64,000 nucleotides of DNA from Actinokineospora terrae (GTDB lineage Bacteria; Actinomycetota; Actinomycetes; Mycobacteriales; Pseudonocardiaceae), in the NCBI RefSeq assembly GCF_900111175.1, contig NZ_FOGI01000014.1, positions 1-64,000 on the forward strand, written 5' to 3'. Below, one piece after another: positions 9,082 through 18,216 of this stretch. Position numbers and translations under genes: made by a program. Within the stretch, counting starts at the first letter, position 1, and each line of letters begins with the position of its first letter. A model generated the notes under the pieces. The model ran no database searches, was not told the DNA's origin, and was given only the letters and a program-made list of their open reading frames with translations.

Positions 9082-10634
9082 GCAGGGGACGCACGGTAGC
9101 GATCAGCGCGGGCGCGCTCGCCGTGCTGCTGGGCGCGCTGGACACCTACGTGGTGGTCAGCGTGCTGCGGCAGATCATGGGTGACCTGGAGATCGCGGTG
9201 AACCGCCTCGAACTCCTCACCCCCATCATCACCGGCTACCTGCTCGGCTACATCGCGGCGATGCCGCTGCTCGGGCAGGCGTCGGACCGGTTCGGCCGCA
9301 AGCTGGTGCTGCAGCTGTGCCTGGTCGGGTTCCTGGCGGGCTCGGTGGTCACCGCGATGGCCGAGGACCTGCCGACGCTGGTCGCGGGTCGGGTCGTCCA
9401 GGGCATCGCCAGCGGCGCCCTGCTGCCGGTGACCATGGCCTTGGCGGCCGACCTGTGGGACGAGCGCCGCCGCTCGACCGTGCTGGGCACCGTGGGCGCC
9501 GCGCAGGAGTTGGGCAGCGTCATCGGCCCGCTCTACGGGGTGGCGCTGGCCGCGCTCCCCCTGTGGTCCGACGCGTTCGGCATCACGGGCTGGCGGGGCG
9601 TGTTCTGGGTGAACGTCCCGTTGGCCGTGATCGCGATGGTGGCGATCCAGTTCACCGTGCCCGCGCACCGCAAGGCGGCCGACCCGATCCGGGTCGACGT
9701 GGTCGGTGGGTTGCTGCTCGCCGTCACGCTCGGCCTGGCCGTGGTCGGTCTCTACAACCCGGACCCGCGCAATGCCGTGTTGCCGCCGTGGGGGCTACCG
9801 GTGCTGATCGGGGCAGCAGTGGCGTTGGTCGCGTTCCTGCTGTGGGAGCGGCGCTCTAGGTCCAAGCTGATCGACCCTGCCGGCGTGGACATGCGCGTGT
9901 TCTTGGCTGCTCTAGCGGTATCCGCGCTCGCTGGGTCGGCGTTGATGGTGACGCTGGTGGACGTGGATCTGTTCGCGCAGGCGCTTCTCGGTAAGGACGA
10001 CGAGGGCGGTGTCCTTCTCCTGCTGCGGTTCCTGATAGCGCTACCTGTCGGCGCGGTCGTCGGTGGTGTCTTGGCTGGGCGGTTCGGCGAGCGCGTTGTG
10101 ACGGCGGTGGGCATGGGCATCGCCGCAGTGGGGTACCTGCTGATGTCGCAGTGGCCGGTGAACCCGGTCGCGTCGACATCGCTGCTCGGGCTGTCGCGAG
10201 TGGACATCGATCTGGTGGTCGCCGGGCTCGGGTTGGGGCTGGTGATCGCGCCGCTGTCGTCGGTGGTGCTGCGGGTGGTCCCGGCGGAACGGCACGGGGT
10301 GGCCTCGGCGGGCGTGGTGGTCGCGCGGATGACGGGGATGTTGGTGGGTGTCGCCGCGCTGTCGGCGTGGGGGCTGCACAGGTTCCACACGCTGACGGCG
10401 TCGTTGGTGGTACCGCTGCCGTGGGGGAAGACAGCGGAGGTAGCTCAACGGGAGCAGCGCGAGTACCTGGACGCGTTGCAGTCGGCGTTGCTGACCCAGT
10501 TCACGGATATCTTCTTGATCACCGCGGTGTTGTGCGCGGTGGGCGCCGGGGTGGCCTTGCTGCTGCGGGTCAGTGTTCCGGAAGGGGGAGGCCCAGTTGG
10601 GCGACGGGGTGTGGCAGCGGATTCGGGGGTTTGA
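9078..10634 (+). CDS. P55-like MFS lipid/drug exporter, partner of LprG
   Basis: A 518-residue, ~14-TM MFS protein, the same length as M. tuberculosis P55 (Rv1410c). It has motif A 'GQASDRFGRKL' in the TM2-3 loop, motif C-like 'GAAQELGSVIGPLYG', and a beta-rich or hydrophilic insert in the second half typical of P55. It starts inside the lprG stop codon, so the two are translationally coupled. Family role: export of triacylglycerides and drugs together with LprG across the cytoplasmic membrane. The C-terminal tail overlaps the following GNAT gene. Confidence 0.88.
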   Translation: MSRGRTVAISAGALAVLLGALDTYVVVSVLRQIMGDLEIAVNRLELLTPIITGYLLGYIAAMPLLGQASDRFGRKLVLQLCLVGFLAGSVVTAMAEDLPTLVAGRVVQGIASGALLPVTMALAADLWDERRRSTVLGTVGAAQELGSVIGPLYGVALAALPLWSDAFGITGWRGVFWVNVPLAVIAMVAIQFTVPAHRKAADPIRVDVVGGLLLAVTLGLAVVGLYNPDPRNAVLPPWGLPVLIGAAVALVAFLLWERRSRSKLIDPAGVDMRVFLAALAVSALAGSALMVTLVDVDLFAQALLGKDDEGGVLLLLRFLIALPVGAVVGGVLAGRFGERVVTAVGMGIAAVGYLLMSQWPVNPVASTSLLGLSRVDIDLVVAGLGLGLVIAPLSSVVLRVVPAERHGVASAGVVVARMTGMLVGVAALSAWGLHRFHTLTASLVVPLPWGKTAEVAQREQREYLDALQSALLTQFTDIFLITAVLCAVGAGVALLLRVSVPEGGGPVGRRGVAADSGV

Positions 10635-11367
10635 GGAACGGTTCGCCCGAGCCCAGGCCTCCGAGGTAGTGGAGCTGGGGTGGGGGTACGCGGTGCTGCA
10701 GAGCGAGTTCACGGCGTCGTGGCACCACAACCGGGTGATCGTCACCGGGGACGTCGACCCGGGTGCGGTGGCGGCGACCGCGGACGAGGTGTTGGGCGGC
10801 CGAGGGCTCGGCCACCGGTTGGTGCAGTTCGACCGGGACGAGCAGGGGGCCGCGGCGGTGCGGGCGTTCGCCTGCTACCAGGTCCACGAGCGGATCGTGA
10901 CGATGGCGCACTCCGGGGAGTTGCCGCCCCGCACGAGCACCGGGGTCGAGGCGTTGTCGGTGGCCGAGTTGGTCCCGTCGCTCATCGCGGACTGGCGGGC
11001 GGACTACCCGGACGACACCGCGGAGCAGATCCGGGAGCTGGCTGAGCGGATCACGCTGTACGAGCGCGGAGCCGACGTCACGTTCCTCGGTGTGCGGGAC
11101 GACGAGGGTGACGTCATCGCGCGCGGTGAGCTGTACATCGCCGATGGGGTCGCGCAGTTCGAGAACGTGATCGTGCGGCCGGAGCACCGGGAGAAGGGGC
11201 TGGGTCGGCAACTCGTCTTAGAGGCGCTGCACCGGTCCGCGGCCGCTGGGGCTGACGTGTGGTTCTTAATCGCGCAGGCCGAGGACTGGCCGCGTGGGTG
11301 GTACGAGCGGTTGGGCTATCGCTCAGGGCCGGTGGTGCACGTCTACCAGCGGATGCCTAGCAGATGA
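10597..11367 (+). CDS. GNAT-family N-acetyltransferase
   Basis: A 256-residue protein. I chose the TTG at 10597 because 'GGGGGAGG' sits five bases upstream; a GTG at 10573 would enlarge the overlap with the MFS gene. The C-terminal half (about 150-250) is a GNAT domain with the acetyl-CoA loop 'VRPEHREKGLGRQLV' and a late 'WYERLGYRSGP'. The N-terminal half resembles a degenerate first GNAT lobe. The substrate is unknown. Its start overlaps the P55-like gene by 38 bp, so it may be read as the third gene of that operon, and its end overlaps the convergent hydrolase gene by 11 bp. Confidence 0.8.
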   Translation: MGDGVWQRIRGFEERFARAQASEVVELGWGYAVLQSEFTASWHHNRVIVTGDVDPGAVAATADEVLGGRGLGHRLVQFDRDEQGAAAVRAFACYQVHERIVTMAHSGELPPRTSTGVEALSVAELVPSLIADWRADYPDDTAEQIRELAERITLYERGADVTFLGVRDDEGDVIARGELYIADGVAQFENVIVRPEHREKGLGRQLVLEALHRSAAAGADVWFLIAQAEDWPRGWYERLGYRSGPVVHVYQRMPSR

Positions 11368-12892
11368 GGTCCTTGGCAGGGAGCTTCAACTCCACCAGGT
11401 AGTCCACTCCGGCGTTGTCGACACAGGACGAGCCTTCGAGGAAGGCCGTGTGCTGGGTGGCCCGGTAGGTGATGAGCCGCCCGTTGAGGTCCTTGGCCAG
11501 GTTCACGCCCGCCTCGTACGGGGTCGCCGGGTCGCCGGTGGTGGAGATGACCAGCAGGGTGGGGATGCCCGCCACCTTCGGCTGGTGCGGCTCGCTGGTG
11601 TTGGGCACCGGCCAGAACGCGCAGGTGTCCAGGGCGGGCAGCGGCGGGTCGGTGTCGGCCATGAAGGTGCCCTTGGTGCCCTCGGCGATCTGCTGGGCAG
11701 TCGCGGCGAGCTGGCCGCGGTCGGTGATCCTGGGCTCGTCGACGCAGCGGATGGCGGTGAGGGCGGCCATCAGGTTCGTGTACTCGCCCTTGTCGTCGCG
11801 CCCGAGGTAGGCGTCGGCGAGCAGCAGCAGGGTGTCGCCCTTGCCCTCCGCCAGCTCCTCCAGCGCCTGGGTGAGGACCGGCCAGTACTCGTCGTTGTAG
11901 AGGGCGGCGGCGATGCCGGTCGAGGCGTCGCTGAGCGACAGCGACCGGTCGCCGACCCGCAGCGGCTTGTCCTCCAGCGGCCGGATCAGCGATTCGAGCT
12001 GCGGCTTGCCGGTGACCTTGCAGCGCCCGCACTGGCCGAAGTAGGCGTCGAGGGCCTGCTCGAAGCCCTTGACCTGGTTGATGCCCTGCCGCACCGGGTC
12101 CTCGGTCGGGTCGACGGCGCCGTCGAGGACCATCGAGCGGATGTTGCCGGGGAACGCCTCGGCGTAGGCGGTGCCGATCCGGGTGCCGTAGGAGTAGCCC
12201 AGGTAGTCGAGCTTCTCCTCGCCCAGCGCCGAGCGCAGCACGTCCATGTCGCGCACCACGTCGCGGGTGCCCACGTTGGCGAGCACCTCGGCGCCGCCGC
12301 TGCGCTGGACGCACTTGTCGGCGAACTGCTTGTTCTCCGCCTCCACCTCGGGGACGGTGTCGAGCGAGGGAGCGACGCGCTCGGCGTCCATCTCCGCGTC
12401 GTCGAGGCACTCGATCCTCGGCTCGCTGGCCCCGACGCCGCGCGGGTCGAACCCGACGATGTCGAAGCGCCGCACCAGGGCGGTCTTCTTGGCCTTGCCC
12501 GCGATGTAGGACGCCGCCGACATGCCGGACCCGCCCGGCCCGCCGGGGTTGATGATCAGGGAGCCGACCTTCTCCCCGCTCGCGCGCAGGCGCAGGACGC
12601 CGACCGCGATGGTGCGGCCGTCCGGCTTCGCGTAGTCCAACGGGACGCTCAGCAGCGAACACTCCGCGCCCTTGGCGGTGAAGGCGCTCTTGCTCTCGTC
12701 GTCGTGGATCATCGACCGGCAGTCGCGCCAGGTCAGGGGTTGGCCGTAGAAGCGCTCCAGGCCCGCGGGCACGGGGCCCTTGGGGCCGAGCTGCTCGGAC
12801 ACGCCCGCGGTCGGGGTACCGGTGATGGTGGTGGTGCAGCCGCTCACCACGAGTGCGGCCGCCGCCAACACGATCACGCGAGATGTACGCAC
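11357..12892 (-). CDS. exported alpha/beta hydrolase (TAP-type peptidase), Rv2224c-like lipoprotein
   Basis: A 511-residue lipoprotein. The signal 'RVIVLAAAALVVSGC' has a lipobox Cys near residue 19. The hydrolase core shows the oxyanion region 'NPGGPGGSG', nucleophile elbow 'GYSYGTRIG' (Ser), 'STTGDPATPYE' around the Asp and 'TQHTAF' with the His, plus the TAP-like C-terminal cap. It is closely related to the next gene upstream and corresponds to the Rv2223c/Rv2224c (Hip1/CaeA) tandem near glnA2 in M. tuberculosis, where Hip1 is a cell-envelope serine protease. It is 12 bp downstream of its paralogue and convergent with the GNAT gene. Confidence 0.88.
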   Translation of the reverse strand: MRTSRVIVLAAAALVVSGCTTTITGTPTAGVSEQLGPKGPVPAGLERFYGQPLTWRDCRSMIHDDESKSAFTAKGAECSLLSVPLDYAKPDGRTIAVGVLRLRASGEKVGSLIINPGGPGGSGMSAASYIAGKAKKTALVRRFDIVGFDPRGVGASEPRIECLDDAEMDAERVAPSLDTVPEVEAENKQFADKCVQRSGGAEVLANVGTRDVVRDMDVLRSALGEEKLDYLGYSYGTRIGTAYAEAFPGNIRSMVLDGAVDPTEDPVRQGINQVKGFEQALDAYFGQCGRCKVTGKPQLESLIRPLEDKPLRVGDRSLSLSDASTGIAAALYNDEYWPVLTQALEELAEGKGDTLLLLADAYLGRDDKGEYTNLMAALTAIRCVDEPRITDRGQLAATAQQIAEGTKGTFMADTDPPLPALDTCAFWPVPNTSEPHQPKVAGIPTLLVISTTGDPATPYEAGVNLAKDLNGRLITYRATQHTAFLEGSSCVDNAGVDYLVELKLPAKDLIC

Positions 12893-12904
12893 GTCCCCAT
12901 ACTG

Positions 12905-14485
12905 TCAGGCCGAGCAGCGGACGCCCTCTTGTGGCAACCGGAGCTCGGTGAGGTAAGCGGAGCCCGCGTCATCTACACAGCGAACACCCTGCAAGAACGC
13001 GGTGTGCTGAGTGGCCTCGTAGGTGAGCAACCTGCCGCCTAGCGCCTTGGCCAGCGCAACACCGGCTTCGTAGGGCGTGGCCGGGTCACCGGTTGTGGAG
13101 ATGACCAGCACCGACGGGAGGCCTTCCACGGACGGTAGGTGCGGGGTGCTGGTCGTAGGCACAGGCCAGAAAGCGCAGGCGTCGAGAGCGTCCGAGGCGG
13201 GCTTACCGTCGTCTAGGAACGGAGCGGCCTGCTTGTAGCGCTGCTGGGCCTCTAACACTGCCGCGCGGTCGGTGACACGGGTGTCATCGACGCAGCGGAC
13301 GGCTACGAACGCGTCCTGGGTGGTCGTGTACCGGCCGTTCTTGTCCCGTTCAAGGTAGGCGTCGGCTAGAGCCATGAGCGTGTGTGACCGGTTCTGCTTC
13401 AGTTCGTTCAGACCGGTGTTGAGCAGCTCCCACAGCTGCTCTGAGTACAACGCCTGGGTGACGCCGGTAGTGGCGTCCGAGTACGACAGCCGCCGCCCGT
13501 CGCCGGTCTCGATCGGGCGCTCCGCGAGCGGGCGGACGAGGGTGTGGAAGGCGCGCAGTGCCCGGGTGGCGTCGCGGCCGAGCGCGCAGTCCTGCCGCTG
13601 GACGCACCAGGCGACGAAGTCGGTGAACGCCGACTGGAACCCGGTGGCCTGCGCGACCAGCTCGGCCACCGCGTCCTGCGTCGGGTCGACGGCGCCGTCG
13701 AGGACCATGGCGCGGACACTGCCGGGGAACGCCTCCGCGTAGGTGCTGCCGATCCGGGTGCCGTAGGAGTACCCCAGGTAGGTCAACTTCTCGTCGCCGA
13801 GCGCGGAGCGCAGCACGTCCAGGTCGCGGGCGACGTCGCGGGTGCCGATGTTGGCCAGCATCGCCGCGCCCTTGCCGGTGCGCTCGGCGCACTTGGTCGC
13901 GTAGTCGCGCTGGTCGGCCTCGGCCTTGGCCACGCCTCGGGGCGAGGTGTCCAGCTCGTCGTCGTCGGCGCGCTCGGCGTCGCGCTCGGCATCGGTCAGG
14001 CAGCGCACCACCGGTTCGCTCGACCCGGTCCCGCGCGGGTCGAAGCCGACGAAGTCGAACCGCTTGTTGAGCCCGCCGACACCGGACAGACGGGCTGCGG
14101 TGGACAATCCGGACACACCGGGGCCGCCGGGGTTGATGACCAGTGAACCGATCCTGTTGCCATCATCAGTTGCCGGTTTTCGCGACAGGCCGAGTGTGAT
14201 CGTGTCGCCGCCGGGCGCGGTGTAGTCGAGCGGCACGGTCAGCCGCGCGCACCGCAGGCCAGGGGCGCGTAGGGTCTGCCTGTCGGCGTCGGTTCGCGCG
14301 TAGGGAGCACAGTCCTCCCAGGTCAACGGTTGGCCGTAGTACCGTTCAAGCCCGACGGGCACGGCACCGCGAGGCCCGCGCTGTTCGGTCACCGGCGCGG
14401 GGGGTTCGTCAGCCGAACAGGCCGCGAGCGTGCTCGCGGCCAGGGCGAGCACGGCAACCAGAGCACTCGCGACCGACCTCCGCAC
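12905..14485 (-). CDS. exported alpha/beta hydrolase (TAP-type peptidase), paralogue of the next gene
   Basis: A 526-residue lipoprotein with the signal 'ALVAVLALAASTLAAC' and lipobox Cys near residue 22. It carries the same core as its neighbour: 'NPGGPGVSG', nucleophile motif 'GYSYGTRIG', 'STTGDPATPYE', 'TQHTAF' and TAP-like C-terminal cap. Tandem duplication of this family is conserved beside glnA2 in mycobacteria. Substrates are probably short peptides or esters in the cell envelope. It diverges from secA2 across 97 bp. Confidence 0.88.
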   Translation of the reverse strand: MRRSVASALVAVLALAASTLAACSADEPPAPVTEQRGPRGAVPVGLERYYGQPLTWEDCAPYARTDADRQTLRAPGLRCARLTVPLDYTAPGGDTITLGLSRKPATDDGNRIGSLVINPGGPGVSGLSTAARLSGVGGLNKRFDFVGFDPRGTGSSEPVVRCLTDAERDAERADDDELDTSPRGVAKAEADQRDYATKCAERTGKGAAMLANIGTRDVARDLDVLRSALGDEKLTYLGYSYGTRIGSTYAEAFPGSVRAMVLDGAVDPTQDAVAELVAQATGFQSAFTDFVAWCVQRQDCALGRDATRALRAFHTLVRPLAERPIETGDGRRLSYSDATTGVTQALYSEQLWELLNTGLNELKQNRSHTLMALADAYLERDKNGRYTTTQDAFVAVRCVDDTRVTDRAAVLEAQQRYKQAAPFLDDGKPASDALDACAFWPVPTTSTPHLPSVEGLPSVLVISTTGDPATPYEAGVALAKALGGRLLTYEATQHTAFLQGVRCVDDAGSAYLTELRLPQEGVRCSA

Positions 14486-14582
14486 CGAAGTGATCCTGCC
14501 ACCCGGATGCGGAACTCACCTGCCGTGCTGCACCGTTAGGTGGCAGGGCGAGAATTGCGTCACGTGGTCGACGAGGGAAGAG

Positions 14583-16940
14583 GTGGCCGGAGACGTGGCT
14601 GCGTTTCTGACACGGGTCAAGAGCGGGTTCCAACGCCTGTTGGAGCGCCCGTCGACCGTCGACCTCAAGAAGTACGCCGAGGTGTTGACCTCGATCGAGT
14701 GGCGCGAGGAGCGGGTCGCCAAGCTCGACGACGGCGAGCTGACCGAGGCCGCCACCGCGCTGCGCGAGAAGCTGGCGGGCACCGCGAAGGACATGGACAG
14801 CCAGGCCATGGTCGAGCTGTGCGCCCTCGGTCGCGAGGCGGCCCGGCGGGCGCTGGAGCAGCGGCCGTACGACATGCAGCTGGTCGGCGCGATGGAGCTG
14901 CTGCACGGGCGGATCGTGGAGATGGGCACCGGTGAGGGCAAGACCCTCGCGGGCGCGCTGGCCGCCGCCGGGTACGCGCTGCAGGGCCGGTCGGTGCACG
15001 TCATGTCGGTCAACGACTACCTGGCACGCCGCGACGCGGAGTGGATGCGGCCGGTCTACGAGCTGCTCGGCGTGTCCGTCGGCTGGGTCGACCAGGAGTC
15101 CAGCCCGGAGCACCGGCGCGACGCCTACGCCGCCGACGTGACCTACGGCGCGGTCAGCGAGATCGGCTTCGACGTGCTGCGCGACCGGCTGTGCGTCGAC
15201 CCGGAGGAGCTGGTGCAGCGCACGCCGGACGTGGCGCTGATCGACGAGGCCGACTCGGTGCTGGTCGACGAGGCGCGGGTGCCGCTGGTGATGGCCGGGT
15301 CGACCGACGACAGCCAGGGCGACCCGGAGGTGGCGCAGGTCGTGCGGGCGCTGCGCCCCGGGCAGCACTACGAGCGCGACGAGGACAATCGCAACGCGTG
15401 GCTGACCAGCCGCGGCGCGAAGGTCGTGGAGAAGGCCCTCGGCGACATCGACCTGTACTCCGGCGACCACTCCGACCGGCTCGCGGCCGTCAACGCCGCC
15501 CTGCACGCGCACGCCCTGCTGCAACGCGACGTCGACTACATCGTCCGGGACGGCAAGGTCCACCTGATCAACACCTCGCGCGGCCGGATCGCACTGCTGC
15601 AGCGCTGGCCGGACGGGTTGCAGGCGGCGGTGGAGGCCAAGGAGCGGCTCAAGCCGACCGAGAGCGGCGAGGTGCTCGACTCGATCTCCGTGCAGGGCCT
15701 GGTCGGCCGGTACAAGCGGGTGTGCGGGATGACCGGCACCGCGCAGGCCGTCGCCGAGCAGCTGCGGGAGTTCTACGAGCTGAAGGTGTCGGTGATCCCG
15801 CCGAACAAGCCGTGCGTGCGCGAGGACGAGCCGGACCGGGTCTACGAGACGGTCGAGGCCAAGGAAGCCGCGCTGGTCGCCGAGATCGTCGAGCAGCACA
15901 AGACCGGGCGGCCGATCCTGGTCGGCACCATGGACGTCGCCGAGTCCGAGCGCATCGCCGACAAGCTCACCGAGGCGGGCGTGTCCAGCGTCGTGCTCAA
16001 CGCGAAGAACGACGCCGAGGAGGCCGCGATCGTGGCCGAGGCGGGCGCGCTGGCCGCGGTGACGGTGTCGACGCAGATGGCCGGGCGCGGCACCGACATC
16101 CGCCTCGGCGGCGCCGAGGGCGACACCGACGACCACGACAAGGTGGCCGACCTGGGCGGCCTGTACGTGATCGGCTGCGGCCACTACCCGTCGAGCCGCC
16201 TGGACAACCAGCTGCGCGGCCGCTCCGGGCGCCAAGGCGACCCCGGCGGGTCGGTGGTGTTCGCGAGCCTCACCGACGACCTGGTCAACCAGTACGCCCC
16301 GGACGCGGCAGCGGGCACGGACCCGGACGACGACGGCAAGTACGACGACGACCCGACCGCGCGGCGGTTCATCGAACACGCCCAACGCGTCGCCGAGGGC
16401 GTCAACATCGACATCCACCGCAACACGTGGCGCTACACGCGGCTGATCGAGCACCAGCGCGGAATCGTGCTGGCCTACCGCGACGACGTCCTGAACTCGG
16501 ACCTGGCGGCGCGACAGCTGAAGGAACGCGTCCCGGAGAAGTGGTCGGACCTCGACGACGCGGTGCTGGAACGGGCGGCGCGGCACGTGCTGCTGTTCCA
16601 CTTGGACAGTCGGTGGTCGCAGCACCTGGCGTACCTGTCGGACGTGCGGGAGACGATCCACCTGCGCGCCCTGGCCAGGGAAACACCGATCGACGAGTTC
16701 CACCGGGCGGCGATCGGCGAATTCCGGGGGCTGCTGAAGGAAGTCGGCGACTTGGCGGCGGAAACCTTCGAGACGGCTGAGGTGACTGCCGACGGGGTGG
16801 ACCTGGATCAGGCGGGGTTGCGGCGGCCTACGTCCACTTGGACTTACATGGTGCATGACAACCCGTTCGACTCTGATGCTGAGCAGGCGCTGCAACGGGT
16901 GCGGGCTTCGTTGAAGAAGGTCAAGGCCGCGAAGAGCTGA
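14583..16940 (+). CDS. secA2: accessory Sec translocase ATPase SecA2
   Basis: A 785-residue SecA-family ATPase, close to mycobacterial SecA2 (~783-808 aa) and shorter than housekeeping SecA1. It begins 'VAGDVAAFLTRVKSG' at GTG 14583 with 'GAGGGA' upstream (GTG 14595 is the alternative). Visible are Walker A 'MGTGEGKT', DEAD motif 'LIDEADSVLVDEAR', 'GMTGTA', 'STQMAGRGTDI' and 'QLRGRSGRQGD'. It lacks the zinc-binding C-terminal tail of SecA1. SecA2 pushes a subset of proteins, often large or folded cell-wall factors, through SecYEG. It stands divergently next to two exported hydrolases, possible clients (inference). Confidence 0.92.
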   Translation: MAGDVAAFLTRVKSGFQRLLERPSTVDLKKYAEVLTSIEWREERVAKLDDGELTEAATALREKLAGTAKDMDSQAMVELCALGREAARRALEQRPYDMQLVGAMELLHGRIVEMGTGEGKTLAGALAAAGYALQGRSVHVMSVNDYLARRDAEWMRPVYELLGVSVGWVDQESSPEHRRDAYAADVTYGAVSEIGFDVLRDRLCVDPEELVQRTPDVALIDEADSVLVDEARVPLVMAGSTDDSQGDPEVAQVVRALRPGQHYERDEDNRNAWLTSRGAKVVEKALGDIDLYSGDHSDRLAAVNAALHAHALLQRDVDYIVRDGKVHLINTSRGRIALLQRWPDGLQAAVEAKERLKPTESGEVLDSISVQGLVGRYKRVCGMTGTAQAVAEQLREFYELKVSVIPPNKPCVREDEPDRVYETVEAKEAALVAEIVEQHKTGRPILVGTMDVAESERIADKLTEAGVSSVVLNAKNDAEEAAIVAEAGALAAVTVSTQMAGRGTDIRLGGAEGDTDDHDKVADLGGLYVIGCGHYPSSRLDNQLRGRSGRQGDPGGSVVFASLTDDLVNQYAPDAAAGTDPDDDGKYDDDPTARRFIEHAQRVAEGVNIDIHRNTWRYTRLIEHQRGIVLAYRDDVLNSDLAARQLKERVPEKWSDLDDAVLERAARHVLLFHLDSRWSQHLAYLSDVRETIHLRALARETPIDEFHRAAIGEFRGLLKEVGDLAAETFETAEVTADGVDLDQAGLRRPTSTWTYMVHDNPFDSDAEQALQRVRASLKKVKAAKS

Positions 16941-16974
16941 GGTTCGCTGCGCTGGGGGCCTTCGGGCTGCCTGG

Positions 16975-17245
16975 GACTTTGTCCACCGTGGGGCTTTGCG
17001 GTGCTTGGCGGGTGGTTCGACCAGGCGATTTCCGTTGGGCAGCACCATAATCTTCACCCGGTCCAGCGACAGAAGTTGTCCACATGTGGATCTTCGGGGC
17101 CCTGTTTGAAGATCGACTGTCGGGGGGTGCCGATAGACTGGCACTGGGACGCCCCCCGGAGAGGGTGGGGGCTGGGGCAGGACTGGCGTGCGCGCGCGAG
17201 GCGGTTGGGGCGGGGTAAGAGTTTCGGTGTGGGGCAAGGGAAGAG
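16975..17245 (-). repeat. dispersed repeat family A, copy 1 (minus orientation)
   Basis: The core at about 17042-17245 is the reverse complement of copies at 19798-20000 and 39462-39640; weaker similarity to copy 2 extends to 16975. Landmarks on the minus strand are a run of cytosines forming a GCCCCC/GGGGGC hairpin, a second hairpin GTGCC/GGCAC (arms 17144-17140 and 17131-17127), and a perfect actinobacterial DnaA-box nonamer TTGTCCACA (17076-17084). No protein-coding potential is apparent. Confidence 0.8.
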
Positions 17246-17371
17246 GTACCGAGTGGGGCTCGATGCGGCGTATGTGGCGCGGTGTCGGGTGGGGGCCCGG
17301 CGCGGTGTAAGCGACGCGGTATCGGGTCGGCGTCGGCAGGGCGTGGCGACGCGGAGTCGGGTCGGGGGTCG

Positions 17372-17960
17372 GTGTGGCGTAGGCGAAGCCGAGCTGGGTG
17401 GGGGCCTCGGCGTGGCGTAGGCAAAGCGGTGCCGGGTCAGGAGTCGGTGTGGCGTGGGCGAAGCCGCGCTGGGTGGGCGGCTCGACGCGGCAAATGCGAC
17501 GCGGGGTCGGGTAGAGGACGGCGCGGTGTAAGCGACGGGTATCGGGTCGGCGTCGGCAGGGCGTGGCGACGCGGACTCGGGTCAGAGGCCGATGTGGCGT
17601 AGGCGAAGCCGAGCTGGGTGGGGGCCTCGGCGTGGCGTAGGCAAAGCGGTGCCGGGTCAGGAGTCGGTGTGGCGTGGGCGAAGCCGCGCTGGGTGGGCGG
17701 CTCGACGCGGCAAATGCGACGCGGGGTCGGGTAGAGGACGGCGCGGTGTAAGCGACGGGTATCGGGTCGGCGTCGGCAGGGCGTGGCGACGCGGACTCGG
17801 GTCAGAGGCCGATGTGGCGTAGGCGAAGCCGAGCTGGGTGGGGGCCTCGGCGTGGCGTAGGCAAAGCGGTGCCGGGTCAGGAGTCGGTGTGGCGTAGGCG
17901 AAGCCGAGCTGGGTGGGCGGCTCGACGCGGCATATACGACGCGGTGTCGGGTGAGGGGTC
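17372..17960. repeat. 220-bp tandem repeat array, about 2.7 units
   Basis: The block beginning 'GTGTGGCGTAGGCGAAGCC' recurs at a 220-bp period (17373, 17593, 17813). The first two units are essentially identical; the third decays after about 150 bp. Each unit contains a shorter internal repeat at ~74-bp spacing (GTGTGGCGTRGGCGAAGCC). It is extremely guanine-rich on the plus strand. Open frames in it are by-products of the repeats. The rest of the spacer 16941-18216 shows more diverged relatives of the same text and no gene. Confidence 0.85.
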
Positions 17961-18216
17961 GGCGCGGTGTAAGCGGCGCGGTATCGGGTGGGAGCTCGAC
18001 ACGGTGTGAGCGACGCGGTATGGGGGCATCGGTCGGCGTGGCGCAAGTGGGGCGGAGTCGGGTCAGCGGGGCGTGAGTGAGGTGGTCGGGCGAGGGGTCG
18101 GCTTGGTCTAAGAGGGCAGGGGAGATGGAGTGCTTGGTGGGCGTCAGGGTGGCGCGGCGGTGAAGGATAGGAGCTGGCGGCGGGCTGGCGACGTAAGAGG
18201 GTGCGCGAATGCGGGG

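Noticed and set aside
14409..17237. 942-residue open frame antisense to secA2
   Set aside because: It is the mirror frame of a clear SecA2 gene; the His/Val/Arg/Leu-rich composition and lack of motifs are typical of antisense GC-rich shadows.
17372..17960. CRISPR array
   Set aside because: The units are adjacent, 220 bp long and near-identical throughout, with no short repeats separated by unique spacers and no cas genes nearby.
17282..18009. Short plus-strand frames inside the 220-bp repeats
   Set aside because: They are identical Arg/Gly-rich translations of the repeat units, without a start context; treated as repeat by-products.
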